Assembly (NCBI RefSeq): GCF_021648855.1 | Contig: NZ_JAKJHX010000179.1 | Coordinates: forward strand, 1-6,377 | Length of the DNA stretch: 6,377 bases | Origin: Tychonema litorale BBK16 | Lineage (GTDB): Bacteria; Cyanobacteriota; Cyanobacteriia; Cyanobacteriales; Microcoleaceae | Direction of reading: 5' to 3' | Part shown: positions 1-5,685 of the stretch, piece by piece | How the letters are laid out: each line of letters starts with the position of its first letter | Numbering within the stretch: position 1 is the first letter of the stretch | The notes under the pieces: model-generated | What the model was told of the DNA's origin: nothing | The model's input: the letters and a program-made list of their open reading frames with translations, nothing else | The model's database searches: none | Program-made: the position numbers and the translations under genes

Positions 1-157
1 TAACTGTGTAAGCTACCACAACATGACCAGCATCTTTCAGCAACTTCTTAATTAAAACTCCGCTATTATCTGTTTCGGCAGAGCGCGTGTCGCTAACAGT
101 AATGACAGCGCAATTTACGGTCATTTCAGATAAATCAGGATGAGGAATTTGCGTCAT
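1..157 (-). CDS. moaB: Molybdenum cofactor biosynthesis protein MoaB (N-terminal 52 codons; gene continues past the left edge)
   Basis: The minus strand from an ATG at 155-157 reads open to the window edge. Around residues 16-50 it gives a stretch with [16 protein letters not shown], then a 'LLKDAGH' segment and a 'VAYTV' strand. This is the nucleotide-binding N-terminus of the MoaB/MogA fold, where the SDTR and D-x-SG residues are characteristic. Family knowledge: these cytosolic proteins act on molybdopterin (adenylylation in MogA and its relatives) before molybdate insertion into the cofactor; in cyanobacteria such a cofactor serves enzymes like nitrate reductase. About two thirds of the protein lies outside the window. 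A second in-frame ATG at codon 12 could be the start, but the longer form fits better because family members usually have a short tail before '[11 protein letters not shown]'. No Shine-Dalgarno is visible. The start follows closely after a heptamer repeat array. MoaB rather than MogA is inferred from the short N-terminal tail. Confidence 0.85.
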   Translation of the reverse strand, partial: MTQIPHPDLSEMTVNCAVITVSDTRSAETDNSGVLIKKLLKDAGHVVVAYTV

Positions 158-166
158 ATAGAATAA

Positions 167-215
167 GTTATTTGTTACTGGTTATTAGTTATTTGTTATT
201 GGTTGGTTGTTATTG
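167..215. repeat. Heptamer short tandem repeat, left array (7 units of GTTATTN)
   Basis: Seven consecutive 7-base units read GTTATTT, GTTACTG, GTTATTA, GTTATTT, GTTATTG, GTTGGTT, GTTATTG. Heptameric STRRs between genes are a known trait of filamentous cyanobacterial genomes. This array is the reverse complement in type of the array starting at 258. Bases about 174-205 can pair with about 258-289 to make an imperfect stem of roughly 32 bp, with the 206-257 segment as the loop. It ends 10 bp after the point where moaB begins (minus strand), so it lies in the moaB leader. Confidence 0.8.
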
Positions 216-257
216 CTGGAATATGCTGTAATTATTCCGATGCAGCCGGAAGCGATA

Positions 258-312
258 TAACTAATAACCAATAACTAATAACCAATAACCCATGCCCTAT
301 GCCCGATGCCCC
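258..312. repeat. Heptamer short tandem repeat, right array (TAACYAA x5 running into ATGCCCN x3)
   Basis: Five units (TAACTAA, TAACCAA, TAACTAA, TAACCAA, TAACCCA) alternate C and T at the same position. They are followed in almost continuous 7-base spacing by ATGCCCT, ATGCCCG, ATGCCCC. The first five units are inverted relative to the array at 167-215 and can form a long cruciform or RNA hairpin with it. The second sub-array switches to another heptamer family without changing period. It sits directly downstream of the psb28 stop codon on the minus strand, so it could act as a transcript 3' structure. No T-tract follows the stem, so a classical terminator is not supported. Confidence 0.8.
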
Positions 313-317
313 ATAAA

Positions 318-650
318 CTATGACTTGTTAAATCCTAAGCCATTTGCTTCAGAGTAGCGTTCCATAAAACGCATAAAACGCTCCCATTCTTCAGCACTTC
401 TCATTAAATAAAGAGCTTCCAAACCAGCAGGCTGACCATTGATGAATTTAGCCTTAACTTCACGAGTGATGATTTCACCTTCTTCATCAATCATGTACAT
501 CCCAGTAATATCTTCTGTACTGGTAGTCAGAGCTTTGGGATTTTCAAAGATAAAAGTAGCCGTCCCTTGACTACCGCTTTTAGAACGAGTTAGGCGCACT
601 TCGGGCACAGAATCTTCGTCCGTACCACGGGAAAACTGAATTGTAGCCAT
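318..650 (-). CDS. psb28: Photosystem II assembly protein Psb28 (Psb13/Ycf79)
   Basis: The 110-residue product matches the usual ~110-residue Psb28 length. It carries the family's conserved N-terminal block ([20 protein letters not shown] at residues 4-23), a '[10 protein letters not shown]' strand at 29-38, a '[11 protein letters not shown]' segment at 50-60, and a C-terminal '[23 protein letters not shown]' helix at 85-107. Family knowledge: Psb28 is a soluble cytoplasmic-side protein that binds CP47 and cytochrome b559 in PSII assembly intermediates (RC47 / PSII-I), shapes the QB site during assembly, and is absent from mature PSII. There is no signal peptide or membrane segment, as expected. 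The ATG at 648-650 gives the canonical 'MATIQF' start; no strong Shine-Dalgarno precedes it. It is transcribed in the same direction as moaB but is separated by ~160 bp of heptamer repeats, so co-transcription is uncertain. The identification is firm. Psb28-1 versus Psb28-2 paralogue is not resolved here, although the full conserved block favours the main form. Confidence 0.95.
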   Translation of the reverse strand: MATIQFSRGTDEDSVPEVRLTRSKSGSQGTATFIFENPKALTTSTEDITGMYMIDEEGEIITREVKAKFINGQPAGLEALYLMRSAEEWERFMRFMERYSEANGLGFNKS

Positions 651-696
651 AATTTAACGATCGAACCTTAAAGATTGCTTAATTTCTTAAGATCCC

Positions 697-702
697 ATCA
701 TA
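697..702 (-). promoter_or_regulatory. Candidate -10 hexamer for psb28
   Basis: The minus strand reads TATGAT 47 bases upstream of the psb28 start codon, a one-mismatch match to TATAAT. A start site about 7 bases downstream would leave a leader of roughly 40 nt. No good TTGACA-like -35 is present at 16-18 bases upstream, so this is only a candidate. Confidence 0.3.
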
Positions 703-772
703 AAACGATTCGGTACTGGGAAATCGAGAGTTGAGGGGAGAGGAAGAGAGACTGGCTGATTTCCAATCTTCC

Positions 773-793
773 TTTCCCCATTCCCCATACTCC
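773..793. repeat. Short degenerate heptamer run (TTTCCCC / ATTCCCC / ATACTCC)
   Basis: Three 7-base units sit at the 3' end of the SLH-protein gene and touch its stop codon. The run is short and imperfect. It is listed because heptamer repeats recur in two other intergenic regions of this window and use a different unit in each. Confidence 0.4.
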
Positions 794-2379
794 TAGACGA
801 TGTAGGGAGAATTAATTGGCTGGGCCCGGTTGGTTGCGACTAGAGTTTGGTAGATGAGAGCGGATATTTCACCACGGGTGATGTCACGGGCGGGGGAAAG
901 CCGATCGCGCGCTGGATAATTCACCACCATTTTGCGCTCTGTGGCTGTTGCAACCTGAGCGGTGGCAAAACTGGGGATTAAAGCGCGATCGCTGTAAACG
1001 CTCAAAGAATTGGGGTTTCCGCCCACAAGCTGCAAACCATTTACCAAAGAAACGATCGCCTGAGCCCTAGTCAAATTCTGATTTGGGCGAAACGTGATGT
1101 CGGGATACCCAGCCAAAAAGCCACCTCGATTAGCTTTTTCGATCGCCGCTTTTGCCCAAAAATCCGCCGCCACATCCTTAAATTTCGTCGCATCACGCCG
1201 TGGCGCAAGTTCAAAAGCCTTCGCCAGCAAAGCCGCATACTGAGCCCTAGTCAAATGTTGATCCGGCTGAAAAGTGCCATTAGGAAAACCACTAATAATC
1301 TTCATTTTTGCCAAACGTTCAATAAAATCCTTAGCCCAGTGACTGTTAATGTCACTAAATGTGATTTCGTTTGGAGTTGGTGTTGGAGTTGGGGTTGGAG
1401 TTGGAGTCGGAGTTGGAGTTGGAGTTGGAGTTGGGGTTGGGGTTGGAGTTGGGGTTGGGGTTGGAGTTGGAGTTGGGGTTGGAGTTGGAGTCGGAGTCGG
1501 AGTCGGAGTTGGTGTCATCGAACCCAAATCAACTAAACCTTTCACCCGCGACGAATTAATCTGATTTCCCAGGGCAGAAATTTTTACTGTAGTGGCATTT
1601 TGCAAGTCAAACTCACCGTTATTCACAAATAGATTACCACCCAAATCTTTAGCAGTACCAACATCAGGCATCGCCTTTCCTACTACAGTCAAACCGTCTT
1701 CCAGATTTTTTTCAATGCGATTATTACGCACAACTGGTTTCGATTCTCCAGCTAGCACAATCCCAGAGCGATTTTGGATGATTTGGTTGTCAACAATCAA
1801 AGGGCCAGATTGAGCTTGTAAAGAAATGCCGAAACCCGTATTTTGAAAAACATTGCGTCGCATTACACCTTTAGCGCTACCAGCCATAATCACGCCAGCC
1901 GCAGAATTTTCCAAAAATAGGTTATCGAGAATAGCAGGATTGGCATTACCCGTGGCAAATATTCCTTCCCGCTTGCATTTGGTGAAAGTGCAGTTAGCAA
2001 CAGTGGGAGAAGTTGATTCAATCCAAACTCCTGTGCCCCGACTTTCGGAATTGGTGACTGTTACTCCGCGCAATTCGGCATCAGTTTGCAGCAGTATAGT
2101 GATATTTTGACCAGCCGCGCTGGGACTAACAAATTTGCCACTTCCTTGGATGATAGTGCTACTACCTTTGTTGGATTCAGTACCAATAACTTTGACTCCA
2201 GAGGGAATGTCTAAGGGGAATAGTTCGCCGCTGGCTGCGCTGTAAGTTCCTGTGGCTAGCTGAATGATAGTTCCGAAGGGAGCCATGCCGATCGCGCGGG
2301 CTATAGTTTTCAATGGGGCTGATTGGCTACCGGCTGCTGCATCGGAGCCTGTTACCGAGTTGACGTATAGTGTTGCCAT
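793..2379 (-). CDS. DUF1565 parallel beta-helix protein with Pro-Thr linker and three C-terminal SLH domains
   Basis: The 528-residue protein has three parts. Residues 1-~110 match the DUF1565 pattern ([10 protein letters not shown]..., '[10 protein letters not shown]', '[13 protein letters not shown]'). Residues ~104-275 are right-handed beta-helix repeats with recurring turns such as 'GTGVWIES', '[12 protein letters not shown]', '[12 protein letters not shown]', '[18 protein letters not shown]'. Residues 290-335 are 23 perfect Pro-Thr dipeptides, followed by SLH domains at about 341-391, 400-451 and 460-515. SLH1 and SLH2 have intact [17 protein letters not shown] / [17 protein letters not shown] signatures; SLH3 is divergent, with 'ITRGE'. 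Family knowledge: SLH domains bind peptidoglycan-linked polymers, and beta-helix domains often bind or process polysaccharide. The role inferred here is a cell-wall-attached or surface protein. No catalytic residues can be assigned. Oddly, there is no N-terminal signal peptide: translation goes straight into the DUF1565 domain. The ATG at 2377-2379 lacks a Shine-Dalgarno; a weak TATACA -10 lies at 2415-2420. Confidence 0.88.
   Translation of the reverse strand: MATLYVNSVTGSDAAAGSQSAPLKTIARAIGMAPFGTIIQLATGTYSAASGELFPLDIPSGVKVIGTESNKGSSTIIQGSGKFVSPSAAGQNITILLQTDAELRGVTVTNSESRGTGVWIESTSPTVANCTFTKCKREGIFATGNANPAILDNLFLENSAAGVIMAGSAKGVMRRNVFQNTGFGISLQAQSGPLIVDNQIIQNRSGIVLAGESKPVVRNNRIEKNLEDGLTVVGKAMPDVGTAKDLGGNLFVNNGEFDLQNATTVKISALGNQINSSRVKGLVDLGSMTPTPTPTPTPTPTPTPTPTPTPTPTPTPTPTPTPTPTPTPTPTPTPTPNEITFSDINSHWAKDFIERLAKMKIISGFPNGTFQPDQHLTRAQYAALLAKAFELAPRRDATKFKDVAADFWAKAAIEKANRGGFLAGYPDITFRPNQNLTRAQAIVSLVNGLQLVGGNPNSLSVYSDRALIPSFATAQVATATERKMVVNYPARDRLSPARDITRGEISALIYQTLVATNRAQPINSPYIV
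1375..1512 (-). repeat. In-frame hexanucleotide minisatellite encoding (Pro-Thr)23
   Basis: Twenty-three contiguous 6-base units (plus-strand types AGTTGG, GGTTGG, AGTCGG, and one TGTTGG) each encode Pro-Thr on the minus strand. Unit variants differ only at synonymous positions, so the dipeptide is perfectly kept while the DNA has diverged, which suggests selection for the linker. The six-base period means unit gain or loss keeps the frame. The plus strand is G-rich, with GG or GGGG at regular spacing, and could form G-quadruplexes. Confidence 0.95.
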
Positions 2380-2452
2380 GTTTTTGCTAAAGAGGTAATG
2401 TGCGATCGAGCTTTTGTATAATTTTCATTCTCTACCAACTTGACCCCGGATC

Positions 2453-2555
2453 TATAGCAATCCTTGCAGGAGTCGTAATATTTTTACCCCACCCCAACCC
2501 TCCCCTTACTAAGGGGAGGGAGTAAGAAATGCACAAATGATTTAGGATTGCTATA
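2453..2555. mobile_element. MITE-like element, copy 1 (103 bp, terminal inverted repeats, central hairpin)
   Basis: The ends are perfect 12-bp inverted repeats, TATAGCAATCCT at 2453-2464 and its complement at 2544-2555. The centre is a perfect 10-bp stem with a 3-base loop (CCCTCCCCTT at 2498-2507, AAGGGGAGGG at 2511-2520), preceded by a CCCCACCCCAACC run. The reverse complement of 5263-5362 is the same element, with one long block (about 2482-2527) nearly identical. TATA at both ends is compatible with a TA target duplication, as in IS630/Tc1-type elements, but the true boundary is ambiguous. It has no coding capacity. It lies 9 bp after the Uma2 stop and 73 bp before the SLH-protein start. 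Confidence 0.8.
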
Positions 2556-2564
2556 TATTCTGTT

Positions 2565-3161
2565 TCATTCGCCGACAGTCGAAATTCCCTGCCCAAAAAC
2601 CTTCACCGCTTCAGCCAAATCAGTTTCGCCCATCAAAATGCAGCGTTTTAGCAAATCAATATCCAGGGTTTCCAATCCTGAAAGTTGACTCTGAATTACT
2701 TCTTCATATCCATCTTCCCGAAGATGATACAGCCGCAAAGTACCATCCTCCCAAAACCAGATTTCTGGCACACCCAAAGCTCTATATTTTGGTAACTTGT
2801 TCAGTCCACCGCTAGTATAAACCACCTCGATCGACAAATCGGGAATCAACTTAGGTTGTCCCAAACAAAATGATTTGTCGGCTTGGGTTAAAACTTCTCC
2901 CGTTTTCTCTTGCGTCATTGAACCAGAAGGGTAGAACCTAATGCCTTGGGCTAGCAGAAAAGTTGTCACTAGATAACCAATGATTTCCGAAAAATTTTCG
3001 TGTTGGAATCCCGGCATCAGAATCTCGATCGCACCTGCAAAGAAAGACAACTTTACCCCAGGGGAATTTTCCGAACCCTTCTGGATCAACTTGAATTGTT
3101 CCCAAGTGCCGTTGAGCACCACTCGTCCATCGAGAATTTCGCGATCGAGAACTTGTGTCAT
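2565..3161 (-). CDS. Uma2-family (DUF820) PD-(D/E)xK nuclease-fold protein
   Basis: The 198-residue protein is of normal length for the Uma2 family, which is greatly expanded in cyanobacteria. The restriction-endonuclease-fold signature is visible: E46 in 'GAIEILMP', then D108 in 'PDLSIEVV', E112 in the same strand, and K122 four residues before Y126 in 'NKLPKYRALGVPEIWFW'. The GVPEIWFW block (130-137) is a family hallmark. The putative catalytic residues are therefore all present. Biological function is not known for most family members; links to mobile DNA are often proposed but unproven. It stands alone, with no adjacent small antitoxin-like partner. The ATG at 3159-3161 gives 'MTQVLDREILDGRVVL', the usual N-terminus of the cyanobacterial group. 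An AGGAG lies upstream but 16 bases away, spaced instead for an out-of-frame ATG at 3175-3177. The 3' end abuts a MITE copy. Confidence 0.9.
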   Translation of the reverse strand: MTQVLDREILDGRVVLNGTWEQFKLIQKGSENSPGVKLSFFAGAIEILMPGFQHENFSEIIGYLVTTFLLAQGIRFYPSGSMTQEKTGEVLTQADKSFCLGQPKLIPDLSIEVVYTSGGLNKLPKYRALGVPEIWFWEDGTLRLYHLREDGYEEVIQSQLSGLETLDIDLLKRCILMGETDLAEAVKVFGQGISTVGE

Positions 3162-3188
3162 TGAGTTGCACCATCATCTCCTATGGGA

Positions 3189-3194
3189 ATTATA
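3189..3194 (-). promoter_or_regulatory. Candidate -10 hexamer (TATAAT) for the Uma2 gene
   Basis: The minus strand has an exact TATAAT consensus 27 bases upstream of the start codon, which would give a very short leader containing the AGGAG. The -35 position (about 3212-3217, AAAGAA) does not resemble TTGACA, so the promoter call rests on the -10 alone. Confidence 0.35.
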
Positions 3195-3221
3195 ACTGAA
3201 ATATTGCACCATTCTTTGTGG

Positions 3222-3240
3222 AACAGGCATCTTGCCTGTT
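3222..3240. repeat. Small palindromic repeat (AACAGGCA-TCT-TGCCTGTT)
   Basis: A perfect 8-bp stem with a 3-base loop. Palindromes of this AACAGGCATCTTGCCTGTT type recur in many cyanobacterial genomes as short dispersed repeats; that statement is from general knowledge and was not checked here. No T-tract follows on either strand, so it is not called a terminator. Confidence 0.6.
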
Positions 3241-3350
3241 TATACAGCAATTCCCACTGCATTGCGGCACACTTAATCAATCCTCAACATTTAATAAATT
3301 GGTTTGTTAATTGCTACTGCTGAGCAGCATCCCGATTTGGTAAAAGCGCC

Positions 3351-3423
3351 TAGAGGGGCGAAGCATTCGCGTTGAAAATCTCTGATATATCTATAGGATA
3401 TGGGCGCGAATGCGAATCCCCTA
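3351..3423. repeat. Inverted-repeat element with ~20-base arms
   Basis: The left arm at 3351-3371 (TAGAGGGGCGAAGCATTCGC + G) and the right arm at 3405-3423, read as its complement (TAGGGGATTCGCATTCGCG), match over about 19 positions with a few mismatches. A ~33-base AT-rich middle separates them. The GGGGCGAAGCATTCG motif resembles a widespread cyanobacterial dispersed repeat. It is non-coding and probably a MITE-like or hairpin repeat. It lies in the 3' region of the membrane-protein gene. Confidence 0.6.
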
Positions 3424-3424
3424 C

Positions 3425-3478
3425 AAAAATGCGATGCACCCCGCTGCTGTACCTAATAACAGCAGGAACCGCTGCATC
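3425..3478 (-). terminator. Probable intrinsic terminator of the membrane-protein gene
   Basis: On the minus strand, a few bases after the TAA stop, an outer stem GATGCA/TGCATC (3473-3478 with 3433-3438) encloses an inner stem CTGCTGT/ACAGCAG (3459-3465 with 3444-3450). Three bases after the outer stem comes a run of five T (3425-3429). Stem plus T-run in the right orientation supports a terminator, but the stem is interrupted and the T-run short. Confidence 0.4.
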
Positions 3479-3481
3479 ACC

Positions 3482-5218
3482 TTAACTCCCACCCAATTTC
3501 GTAATGCAAGATGTTTCCAAAACTACTACAATACCGTTCTGAAAAACAGCACAACTTGTCATTGCTTCAGCTAACACAGGAATTTTACCTTGTTTCAGAT
3601 CTGCGATCGCCTCCGGTGTAGAATCAAAGACACTGATCCAACCGTAATCCTCTACATACTGAAGAGTCAAGGCATTATAATCGAGCATCCAGAAATCAAT
3701 TCCATATTGATTAATAAACTTTTGCAATACCGCTTTATCAGTCGTATACTGAGCGCGAATCAAATCGTTAATTCGCTGTAAATATCGGCTGTAATAGCCT
3801 TTCTGATAAGGCACTGCATATTCCTTTGCTACCAAAACAGCGCGCTGACTAAAAGTTGGCAGATTGTCCGCCTCTCCCGCGATGGAAGCGATGAGAATAT
3901 CTTGCGGTTGCTGCTCAAAAAACTCGTACAAAGCGGGCATTTTACCCTCTACATACCCAACCCTGGGAAAATTTTCAACTAAGCTGGGATAACAGACAAC
4001 TACAAAAGCAATTATCGCTGTAGTAGTTATTGCCACTACATTTTTAATCCCAAAGTTGGTTTCATTTTCCTTGGCCCAATTTAGAACTCCATCTACGATC
4101 AATGTGAGACCGATCGCACTTAAGAACACTACAATAAATCGCAAGCTATAAGCAGTATAGCGTCCAGGCTGATATAATCTAAATAAAGTGGCGTGAGCAA
4201 CCAAAAACATTGCTGAAGATGCTAAAAATAGCTGAAGCAACACGCAGATGCTACTTTGAATCTGTTTTACTAAAGGAAAGTGCGATCGCAATATCAATAG
4301 CAGCGGCCATAACAATGCAGCACAGTGTGTCACAGGCGTAAATAGCGACTGCGGAAACATCCCGCTCCCCCTACCAGTCAGCCAATAATCTTTGGGATTT
4401 GCCCGAAAAAAAGCATTTCTGCCATCTGCCGCAAATTCCGGCATTTTTTTAGCTTCTGCTGCTGTATAAGTTGGGCTAAATTCTGATTTATCTAGGGCAT
4501 AGGGTAGCATTACTAAAAACACAACTCCCAAACCTGTAGTGCAAAATAGGTAATTTGTCCGATCGCGCGACAAGCACAAACGACCATTTTCCCAACCCAC
4601 TAACCGCAAAACTAAAATCCCCGCAGCCACCAATGCGTAAGGAGGATAAAATAGTCCCATTAAGCCGATCGCAATTAAACAAGGCAGCAAGGAACGTCGC
4701 AGTAAATAATATAAAAAAGCGAGAAATATCGGATAGATAAAGGCTCTTGGCGTTGCAGAAGCCAAATCATCGGTCATCCACATATGTTGGTTGAGCAGCA
4801 AAGAGGCAATAAATCCAGTCATCGGCACTGGCAGCATTTCTAGGGCAATGCTAAAACAGTAATAAGTGGAGATTAAGCTGAGGAAAAGCGGCAATATTTT
4901 CTGAAAAAATGGCGGATGAATGCCAATTGTGGCGGCTATTTGGTAGAGTGCGCTATATCCTGCGGGGGCGGCGGATTGAAAATAGTTAGCAATGAAATCA
5001 TTGGGAAACAAATCGCGATCGACAAATCGCATCATCCAGAAAACGTGTTGTCTGGCATCATCTTGCACGATATACTCGCCACCGAAGGCTTGTCTGAGTC
5101 CTAAAAAACCATAGATTGCGGCAAATGTCAAGCTTAAAGCCAACCAAAATACGGTACGCGATCGGGCTTTTTCATCAATTGTGGTAGTCAGAAATTTGTG
5201 TAAGGGGGCGATGAACAT
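3482..5218 (-). CDS. Polytopic membrane protein, GT-C glycosyltransferase-like (function unassigned)
   Basis: The 578-residue protein has about 9-11 hydrophobic segments (roughly 22-42, 104-126, 133-145, 157-175, 178-206, 222-240, 296-311, 322-345, 357-378, 393-411) and a soluble C-terminal domain (~412-578). After the first membrane segment is 'IVQDDARQHVFW', with an acidic pair at D53-D54; a second acidic pair is D150-D151. A 'RLYQPGRYTAYSLRF' segment occurs at 347-361. An acidic motif in the first external loop, many helices and a C-terminal soluble domain are the layout of GT-C enzymes that use lipid-linked sugars. The similarity is architectural only, so substrate and reaction are unknown. 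The tail carries a 'VPYQKGYYSRYLQRINDLIRAQYTTD' stretch at 469-494 that looks conserved and folded rather than linker-like. No neighbouring sugar or polysaccharide gene supports a pathway. The ATG at 5216-5218 is the natural start. Alternatives: another type of transporter, or a member of an uncharacterised cyanobacterial membrane family. Confidence 0.75.
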   Translation of the reverse strand: MFIAPLHKFLTTTIDEKARSRTVFWLALSLTFAAIYGFLGLRQAFGGEYIVQDDARQHVFWMMRFVDRDLFPNDFIANYFQSAAPAGYSALYQIAATIGIHPPFFQKILPLFLSLISTYYCFSIALEMLPVPMTGFIASLLLNQHMWMTDDLASATPRAFIYPIFLAFLYYLLRRSLLPCLIAIGLMGLFYPPYALVAAGILVLRLVGWENGRLCLSRDRTNYLFCTTGLGVVFLVMLPYALDKSEFSPTYTAAEAKKMPEFAADGRNAFFRANPKDYWLTGRGSGMFPQSLFTPVTHCAALLWPLLLILRSHFPLVKQIQSSICVLLQLFLASSAMFLVAHATLFRLYQPGRYTAYSLRFIVVFLSAIGLTLIVDGVLNWAKENETNFGIKNVVAITTTAIIAFVVVCYPSLVENFPRVGYVEGKMPALYEFFEQQPQDILIASIAGEADNLPTFSQRAVLVAKEYAVPYQKGYYSRYLQRINDLIRAQYTTDKAVLQKFINQYGIDFWMLDYNALTLQYVEDYGWISVFDSTPEAIADLKQGKIPVLAEAMTSCAVFQNGIVVVLETSCITKLGGS

Positions 5219-5262
5219 TGCGGGAAAAATGATTTTTCTTAAATCAAGATATTAGATCCGTC

Positions 5263-5362
5263 TATAGCAATCCTAAATCATTTTTGAACTTCTTACTCCC
5301 TCCCCTTAATAAGGGGAGGGTTGGGGTGGGGTAAAATTTACGATTTATTTAGGATTGCTATA
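5263..5362. mobile_element. MITE-like element, copy 2 (100 bp, inverted relative to copy 1)
   Basis: The ends are a 16-bp perfect inverted repeat, TATAGCAATCCTAAAT (5263-5278 and the complement at 5347-5362), longer than the 12 bp of copy 1. The central stem CCCTCCCCTT/AAGGGGAGGG (5298-5307 with 5311-5320, loop AAT) is preserved. The reverse complement aligns along its length with 2453-2555, with differences concentrated next to one end. The element occupies most of the intergenic space between the divergent membrane-protein and hli genes, ending 36 bp before the hli start. Confidence 0.82.
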
Positions 5363-5366
5363 TCAT
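5337..5366 (+). promoter_or_regulatory. Possible hli promoter overlapping the MITE end
   Basis: TTTACG at 5337-5342 and TATCAT at 5361-5366 are separated by 18 bases, 32 bases before the hli start codon. Each hexamer is a two-mismatch match to consensus. A TTGACC at 5376-5381 is too close to the start codon to serve as a -35. I see no clear high-light response repeat. If this is the promoter, the -35 and spacer lie within the MITE. Confidence 0.25.
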
Positions 5367-5398
5367 AGATAGTTATTGACCATACTCACAACTTTTCA

Positions 5399-5590
5399 AT
5401 GAAAGCTAAAACGCCTACTTCGGTAAAACCAGCAACCCCAGAGTCACCAAAAAAACCAGAACCCGCCTTTGGTTGGAATCTTTATGCTGAACAAATTAAT
5501 GGACGATTTGCGATGGTTGGATTTGTGGCACTTCTGTTGCTAGAATTCTTCACAAACCAGAATTTTTTCACCTGGATCGGTTTGCGTTAA
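5399..5590 (+). CDS. High-light-inducible protein (Hli / SCP, one-helix CAB-ELIP-HLIP family)
   Basis: The 63-residue protein has a Lys/Pro-rich soluble N-terminus (1-24), then 'FGWNLYAEQINGRFAMVGF' (24-42) running into one transmembrane helix (to about 51). The chlorophyll-binding signature ExxNGRxAMxG is complete: E31, N34, R36, A38, M39, G41. Family knowledge: Hli proteins sit in the thylakoid membrane, pair as dimers carrying chlorophyll and carotenoid, quench excitation energy, and help chlorophyll-protein assembly and photoprotection, usually induced by high light or other stress. Length is normal for the family. The ATG at 5399-5401 is the only reasonable start, without a clear Shine-Dalgarno. 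It is the only clear plus-strand gene here, divergent from the membrane-protein gene and convergent with the PPC gene. Which Hli paralogue it is (HliA-D) cannot be told from the window. Confidence 0.95.
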   Translation: MKAKTPTSVKPATPESPKKPEPAFGWNLYAEQINGRFAMVGFVALLLLEFFTNQNFFTWIGLR

Positions 5591-5604
5591 ATTCATAGAA
5601 AATC

Positions 5605-5642
5605 GAAGGTGAAAAATAAATAGTTATCCAATTTTCACCTTC
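5605..5642. terminator. Hairpin between convergent hli and PPC genes, possible bidirectional terminator
   Basis: GAAGGTGAAAA at 5605-5615 pairs perfectly with TTTTCACCTTC at 5632-5642 (11 bp, 16-base loop), 14 bases after the hli stop and 43 bases after the PPC stop. On the minus strand it is followed by GATTTTC; on the plus strand no T-tract follows. Position between two convergent genes supports a terminator role, but the U-tracts are poor. Confidence 0.45.
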
Positions 5643-5685
5643 TGTACTAAATCTTGAAACCAGAAAATAAATGATTGATAGCTAA

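Larger units (their letters stand above)
3162..3481. other. 320-base gene-free region between the Uma2 and membrane-protein genes
   Basis: No coding sequence with recognisable similarity was found on either strand. The region holds a candidate Uma2 promoter near 3189-3194, an 8-bp hairpin repeat at 3222-3240, an inverted-repeat element at 3351-3423 and a probable terminator of the membrane-protein gene at 3425-3478. I see nothing identifiable in 3241-3350, which is AT-rich. Confidence 0.7.

Noticed and set aside
1375..1512. Regular repeats suggesting a CRISPR array
   Set aside because: The period is 6 bases with no spacers, and the repeats lie in frame inside a gene.
1255..1564. Three overlapping plus-strand open frames rich in Ser-Trp, Gly-Val or Glu-Leu dipeptides
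   Set aside because: They are the antisense translations of the Pro-Thr hexamer tract; the minus-strand frame carries recognisable SLH and DUF1565 domains on both sides.
2498..2520. Strong GC-rich hairpin as a terminator for the Uma2 gene
   Set aside because: No T-tract follows on either strand, and the same hairpin is the core of a repeated element at 5298-5320. It may still slow transcription, but that is not shown.
2938..3177. A 79-codon minus-strand frame starting at an AGGAG-preceded ATG
   Set aside because: It overlaps the Uma2 gene in another frame and has no recognisable domain. Kept only as a finding about the ribosome binding site.
2565..5218. Uma2 plus membrane protein as a defence or toxin-antitoxin pair
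   Set aside because: The genes are separated by 320 bases and a probable terminator. Neither has a known defence partner domain, and Uma2 proteins are common single genes in cyanobacteria.
5376..5381. TTGACC as the -35 box of hli
   Set aside because: A -10 at normal spacing would overlap the start codon at 5399.
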